A stretch of 44,150 nt of DNA from contig CAYNPH010000062.1 in the NCBI GenBank assembly GCA_964399035.1, positions 1 through 44,150 of the forward strand. The letters are read 5' to 3'. Origin of the DNA: WAOL01 sp964399035. GTDB lineage: Archaea; Thermoproteota; Thermoprotei_A; Sulfolobales; NBVN01. Made by a program: the position numbers and the translations under genes. This document shows, piece by piece, positions 41,072 to 44,150 of this stretch; the stretch's first letter is position 1, and each line of letters begins with the position of its first letter. Below the pieces are notes generated by a model that was not told the DNA's origin, made no database searches, and saw only the letters and a program-made list of their open reading frames with translations.

Positions 41072-42529
41072 TTAAAGTGGTTTTTCTCCTCTAATTCCTC
41101 TTGCTTTCTTAGCGATGCGCCACCTGATTAGGTAATTAAATATCTTGTACTCTTTGACTGGTATGAAGCCGTCTGCGTTCTTAGGTATCGGCATGCCAGC
41201 TAACGCGATTACGTAGGTTCCGACGTCCCAGGGTTCAAATACGTCCTTCCATGATAGCTTGCCCACGTCCTTACCCCATGCGATCATTATACCGTCTCGA
41301 TGATGAGCCGCGTTACGCTGTGTTTTAGGTTTGTCCTTGTCCACGCTCACGCAGTAGTCATTATTTGGTATAACTATGAAGTCTGGCGCGTCATGGATGT
41401 AAGGTCCCCAGTATATGTCACTACTTCTCACTACTTCCTTTACGTCTGGTATCTTCCTTAAAGCTGCGAGTACTTCATCCTCGTATCCTGGAGCACAGTA
41501 AACTATCCCTGCATCAGGCATTATTGCCTTAGCCTTAGAATAGGGGACGAACCTATCATGCATGAAATCCTTTCGTACCGCCCCCACAACCCTGTGGGCA
41601 AGAACAGCTAATCTCCTGTGCCTCTTAACGAACTTAATTAATTTTGGCGGAACCCGCATTCCCATTATCTTGAGTTCCATGCCTTCGTCGAATGTTATGT
41701 CTATAATACCCTCCTTCTCTAGAAAGAAAGGAATGTTAATCATGTATGGACAAACACTGAATCCATGGTCAGAAACCACAACTATGTTGTCCGCAAGACT
41801 ACTGGATCTTTTTATGAATTCATCAACTGTGTTGAATACCTTAGCTGTAGGCAGGAGCTTCTCGCCAGCAACGAACTCTGGGTTATCATGCATTACCCAG
41901 TCCGTTTCGCTGAATATTAAAAACGCTACGTCCCAGTCGTGATTAGCCAAAAGGTTAAGTGCGCCCTCACTAAATAGTTGCGCCCTTCTTGCTATGCTTT
42001 CAATAGCGCTTGGCGAAGAACCCTTTAGCTTTAACCCCTCTAGACTTGATGCAAAATAATGCACGTACTTTCTCTCCAATTCCTTGGGATATATTCTAAT
42101 ACTAGGCGCGGCCCAATCATTAATAACTATGCACTTGCCCGGGCGACAAACAGAGCTCTCAGGAGGATAGGAAGCAGGGAGATTCACTGCTATAGCATTA
42201 AGTCCTAATAAAGCAGCCATTTCGTGAATTCGCGGATACTTTATATCATGCCCTGTGACAAACCTCGTTACGAATTTATCCTCAAGCTTTCGAACCTTAT
42301 GGAAGCTGAACACACCGTGTTTACCGGGGTTCACGCCGCTCGCTATGGAGTTCCAAGCAAGCGGTGTCCAGGGAGGTATTGTTGACCTCATAATAGCTTT
42401 TCGGGTACCTTCATCAGAAACCTTAGATCGTAGGAAAGGCATCACCGAATTTTCGAAAAGATAGTGGAGTACACGCCATGACACACCGTCTAGCCCTATC
42501 ACAAGAGTTCTTCCTGGAATATGGAACAC
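41072..42529 (-). CDS. Alkaline-phosphatase-superfamily phosphodiesterase/nucleotide pyrophosphatase-like protein
   Basis: The 485-residue protein has the metal-site starter IGLDGVSW (Asp14), a Thr nucleophile region TIPPWTPLAWNSIASG (about 50-64; Thr55 likely), SETDWVMHDNP, VVVSDHGFS (about 255-263) and HHRDGIMIAWG near the end. These are the zinc-binding Asp/His sets of the superfamily. No signal peptide is seen, so it is probably cytosolic. Substrates in archaeal relatives are not settled. It is not obviously co-transcribed with its neighbours. Confidence 0.85.
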   Translation of the reverse strand: MFHIPGRTLVIGLDGVSWRVLHYLFENSVMPFLRSKVSDEGTRKAIMRSTIPPWTPLAWNSIASGVNPGKHGVFSFHKVRKLEDKFVTRFVTGHDIKYPRIHEMAALLGLNAIAVNLPASYPPESSVCRPGKCIVINDWAAPSIRIYPKELERKYVHYFASSLEGLKLKGSSPSAIESIARRAQLFSEGALNLLANHDWDVAFLIFSETDWVMHDNPEFVAGEKLLPTAKVFNTVDEFIKRSSSLADNIVVVSDHGFSVCPYMINIPFFLEKEGIIDITFDEGMELKIMGMRVPPKLIKFVKRHRRLAVLAHRVVGAVRKDFMHDRFVPYSKAKAIMPDAGIVYCAPGYEDEVLAALRKIPDVKEVVRSSDIYWGPYIHDAPDFIVIPNNDYCVSVDKDKPKTQRNAAHHRDGIMIAWGKDVGKLSWKDVFEPWDVGTYVIALAGMPIPKNADGFIPVKEYKIFNYLIRWRIAKKARGIRGEKPL

Positions 42530-42702
42530 CTCCCCTAAGCTTCTAAGGCACCCTACAATTAATAAAGTACTAACGATAACGTGACCTTGACTTTAAGGGG
42601 AATTAAAAACTCAAGTATTTCGTTGTAAGGCTCAACACTACTGAGTCTGCCCAATGACAGGAGCGTAGAATGATAGTAAATAGTAAAAAGTATGTTCGCG
42701 TT

Positions 42703-43530
42703 TCACCTTGAAACTAACCCTGCTATTCCCTTTCTTAAGTACTTCTGGATCGACAGGAATATCACTATGACCGGCAACGAGAACAGTAATGAGAACGCTG
42801 AGAGCCTCCCGTAATCTACCCTGCCGTATTCACCGAAGAAGTAACTTAGTCCCACAGATGCTGGCATAAGGGCTGGGTTCTTCAGTATCATTAAAGGTAT
42901 GACAAACTGGCTCCAAGCGGTTACGAATGATAGTAACCATATCGTCGTTATTCCGGGAATGGCTAGATGAAGTGTTACTCGCATGAAAGCACCCAGCCTG
43001 CTACACCCGTCAACCATTGCCGCCTCTTCGTACTCCACTGGCAGGGATCTGAAGAAGCTCTCCGCTATGAGTAAGGCGAATGGTGTGATTAGGGCTGCTA
43101 TGACCAGTATCGCACCTAGGTACGTATTGATGAGGCCCCACCAGTTATACAGCATCATTATGGGTAGCGCTATCACTATTGGGGGGACTAACCTCAGTAT
43201 GACGAACGTGGTTAGCATAGCACCCTGCCCTTTAAAGGTGTATCTAGCGAATACATAGGCTGAGATCACGGACACTAACGTGGCTATCGTGGCTGCTGAT
43301 AACGATATTATTAGTGAGTTGAGGATCCACTGCAACGGAATTACGTTCCCCACAGGGACTAGGAGTTTCCTGAAGTTATCTAACGTGAAGTGACTGGGTA
43401 TCTCGAACACGGGCGATGCGTTGGGGTCAAACGCCGATAGGAAGAGCCATAGAAGAGGACCTATGAAGAAGGCGAACACTACTGCAAGGAACAGGTACAC
43501 CAGAACGTACGTGAGGACGTTTCTCTCCAC
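42703..43530 (-). CDS. ABC sugar-transporter permease, MalG type
   Basis: The 275-residue permease has six membrane segments and the EAA coupling motif EEAAMVDGCSRLGAFMRVTLHLAIPGI (about 165-190). I prefer the GTG at 43530 because AGGAGGTG lies seven or so bases upstream and the earlier GTG codons at 43539 and 43536 overlap that element and the upstream stop. It pairs with the MalF-type permease upstream to form the membrane channel of a CUT1 carbohydrate importer. The ATPase and binding protein are outside the window. Confidence 0.9.
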   Translation of the reverse strand: MERNVLTYVLVYLFLAVVFAFFIGPLLWLFLSAFDPNASPVFEIPSHFTLDNFRKLLVPVGNVIPLQWILNSLIISLSAATIATLVSVISAYVFARYTFKGQGAMLTTFVILRLVPPIVIALPIMMLYNWWGLINTYLGAILVIAALITPFALLIAESFFRSLPVEYEEAAMVDGCSRLGAFMRVTLHLAIPGITTIWLLSFVTAWSQFVIPLMILKNPALMPASVGLSYFFGEYGRVDYGRLSAFSLLFSLPVIVIFLSIQKYLRKGIAGLVSR

Positions 43531-43532
43531 CC

Positions 43533-44150
43533 TCACCACCTCCTAAAGTACTTCATGCTCCATAAGTAGGCTAGTATTAGGGCCAGTACTATGACGAACA
43601 TCACGTTCGATGCTGCAGCCGCAAGCGCTATGTCGAAGTTGTTAATTGCCTTGAAGTATATGTATAGCGTCCATAGCTGACCAGCATTCCCTATCCCACC
43701 TCCCGGCCCTAAGATCATGTAGGGAAGTGTGAATACTCCGAAGGTCCATATAGTTATCAGTATGAAGTCAACTAGTATTGCTTGGCTTATCAGCGGGAAT
43801 ACCACATACTTGAATCTTTGCCAGGGGGTAGCACCATCCACCTCAGCCGCTTCATATATGTACTTGGGTATTCCTTCCAGAGCCGCTGTGAATAGTATCA
43901 TTGAGAATGCTGTTCCGCGCCATATGTTAGCTACCACAATTACTTCGAATGGGTGGGTGAAGTAAAGACTATACTCGGTCTTCACACCAAAGAATGACAG
44001 TATGGCGCTAACTAAACCTTGCTTATCTGTGACAGCACTCCATGCATATCCTGCTACGACCTCAGGTATGACCCACGCAATGAATACTACGGTAGCAACT
44101 ATCATTTTACCCTTAATTCCTTCCATCCGCATGACGAGGGCTAGCGCGAG
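43533..44150 (-). CDS. ABC sugar-transporter permease, MalF type (partial)
   Basis: The frame runs to the window edge: upstream of the first visible ATG it continues as LALALV, so the N-terminal part (roughly 90 residues of a usual 290) lies outside. The visible part has at least four membrane helices and the EAA motif YEAAEVDGATPWQRFKYVVFPLI. It is the MalF partner of the downstream MalG-type permease, whose start follows its stop directly. Confidence 0.9.
   Translation of the reverse strand, partial: LALALVMRMEGIKGKMIVATVVFIAWVIPEVVAGYAWSAVTDKQGLVSAILSFFGVKTEYSLYFTHPFEVIVVANIWRGTAFSMILFTAALEGIPKYIYEAAEVDGATPWQRFKYVVFPLISQAILVDFILITIWTFGVFTLPYMILGPGGGIGNAGQLWTLYIYFKAINNFDIALAAAASNVMFVIVLALILAYLWSMKYFRRW

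Overview
The window looks like a chromosomal segment of a thermophilic archaeon of the crenarchaeal (Thermoproteota) lineage, probably close to the Desulfurococcales. This is inferred from gene content, not from an alignment. The evidence is: an isolated 5S rRNA gene, tRNA genes with short 37/38 introns, a tRNA-splicing endonuclease subunit, archaeal box A promoters and GGTG/GAGG ribosome-binding sites, type II methionine aminopeptidase, archaeal/eukaryotic-type glycyl-tRNA synthetase, DUF1512 and DUF1614 proteins, an S-layer protein with a coiled-coil stalk, and C/D box sRNA genes. I see no prophage, insertion sequence, CRISPR array or clear horizontal island. No stretch longer than about 300 bases is without a gene.

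Region 1 (1-10.2 kb) is mostly cell surface. A SpoIIM-like membrane protein, a small unknown protein, a C/D box sRNA and a degenerate glycerophosphodiesterase-like protein precede a 1293-residue secreted subtilase, a sugar-nucleotide pyrophosphorylase and a roughly 1184-residue S-layer protein ending in a coiled coil and a membrane anchor. The S-layer/protease pair recalls the tetrabrachion/STABLE complex of Staphylothermus.

Region 2 (10.3-15.5 kb) is a five-gene minus-strand operon: a DUF447-like flavoprotein, an OPT-family transporter, two MacB/FtsX-like membrane proteins and an ABC ATPase. Peptides released by the surface protease could be the cargo, but that is inference.

Region 3 (14.8-23.4 kb) is enriched in tetrahydromethanopterin-type cofactor biosynthesis: MptE (pterin pyrophosphokinase), beta-RFAP synthase, an MptN/RimK-like ATP-grasp ligase, the DUF447 protein, and farther along a CitG-like protein. 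A polyprenyl-phosphate glycosyltransferase with a changed metal-site residue, an Lrp-type regulator and a threonine ammonia-lyase lie among them. No methanogenesis gene is present, so the product is more likely a biosynthetic C1 carrier.

Region 4 (23.4-28.6 kb) holds a rhomboid protease, a phosphoesterase, several small zinc-finger or unknown proteins and a YjbQ protein, then tRNA-Gln(CUG), tRNA-Met(CAU) and 5S rRNA, all on the minus strand. Both tRNAs have introns whose bulge-helix-bulge can be drawn by hand.

Region 5 (28.6-41 kb) is mainly information processing and housekeeping: an SF2 helicase, an endonuclease IV-like barrel, membrane zinc-ribbon and DUF1512 proteins, MetAP, a UPF0173 hydrolase, a second C/D box sRNA, UbiX, a cysteine-rich basic protein, the tRNA-splicing endonuclease, DUF47/PhoU-like, coiled-coil and barrel-like unknowns, GlyRS, a ureohydrolase and tRNA-Thr(UGU). 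Region 6 (41-44.15 kb) holds a phosphodiesterase/alkaline-phosphatase-superfamily protein and two sugar ABC permeases, the last cut by the window edge.

The most novel items are the two well-formed C/D box sRNA genes, the pterin-cofactor cluster, the S-layer/protease pairing and several unrecognised small protein families.
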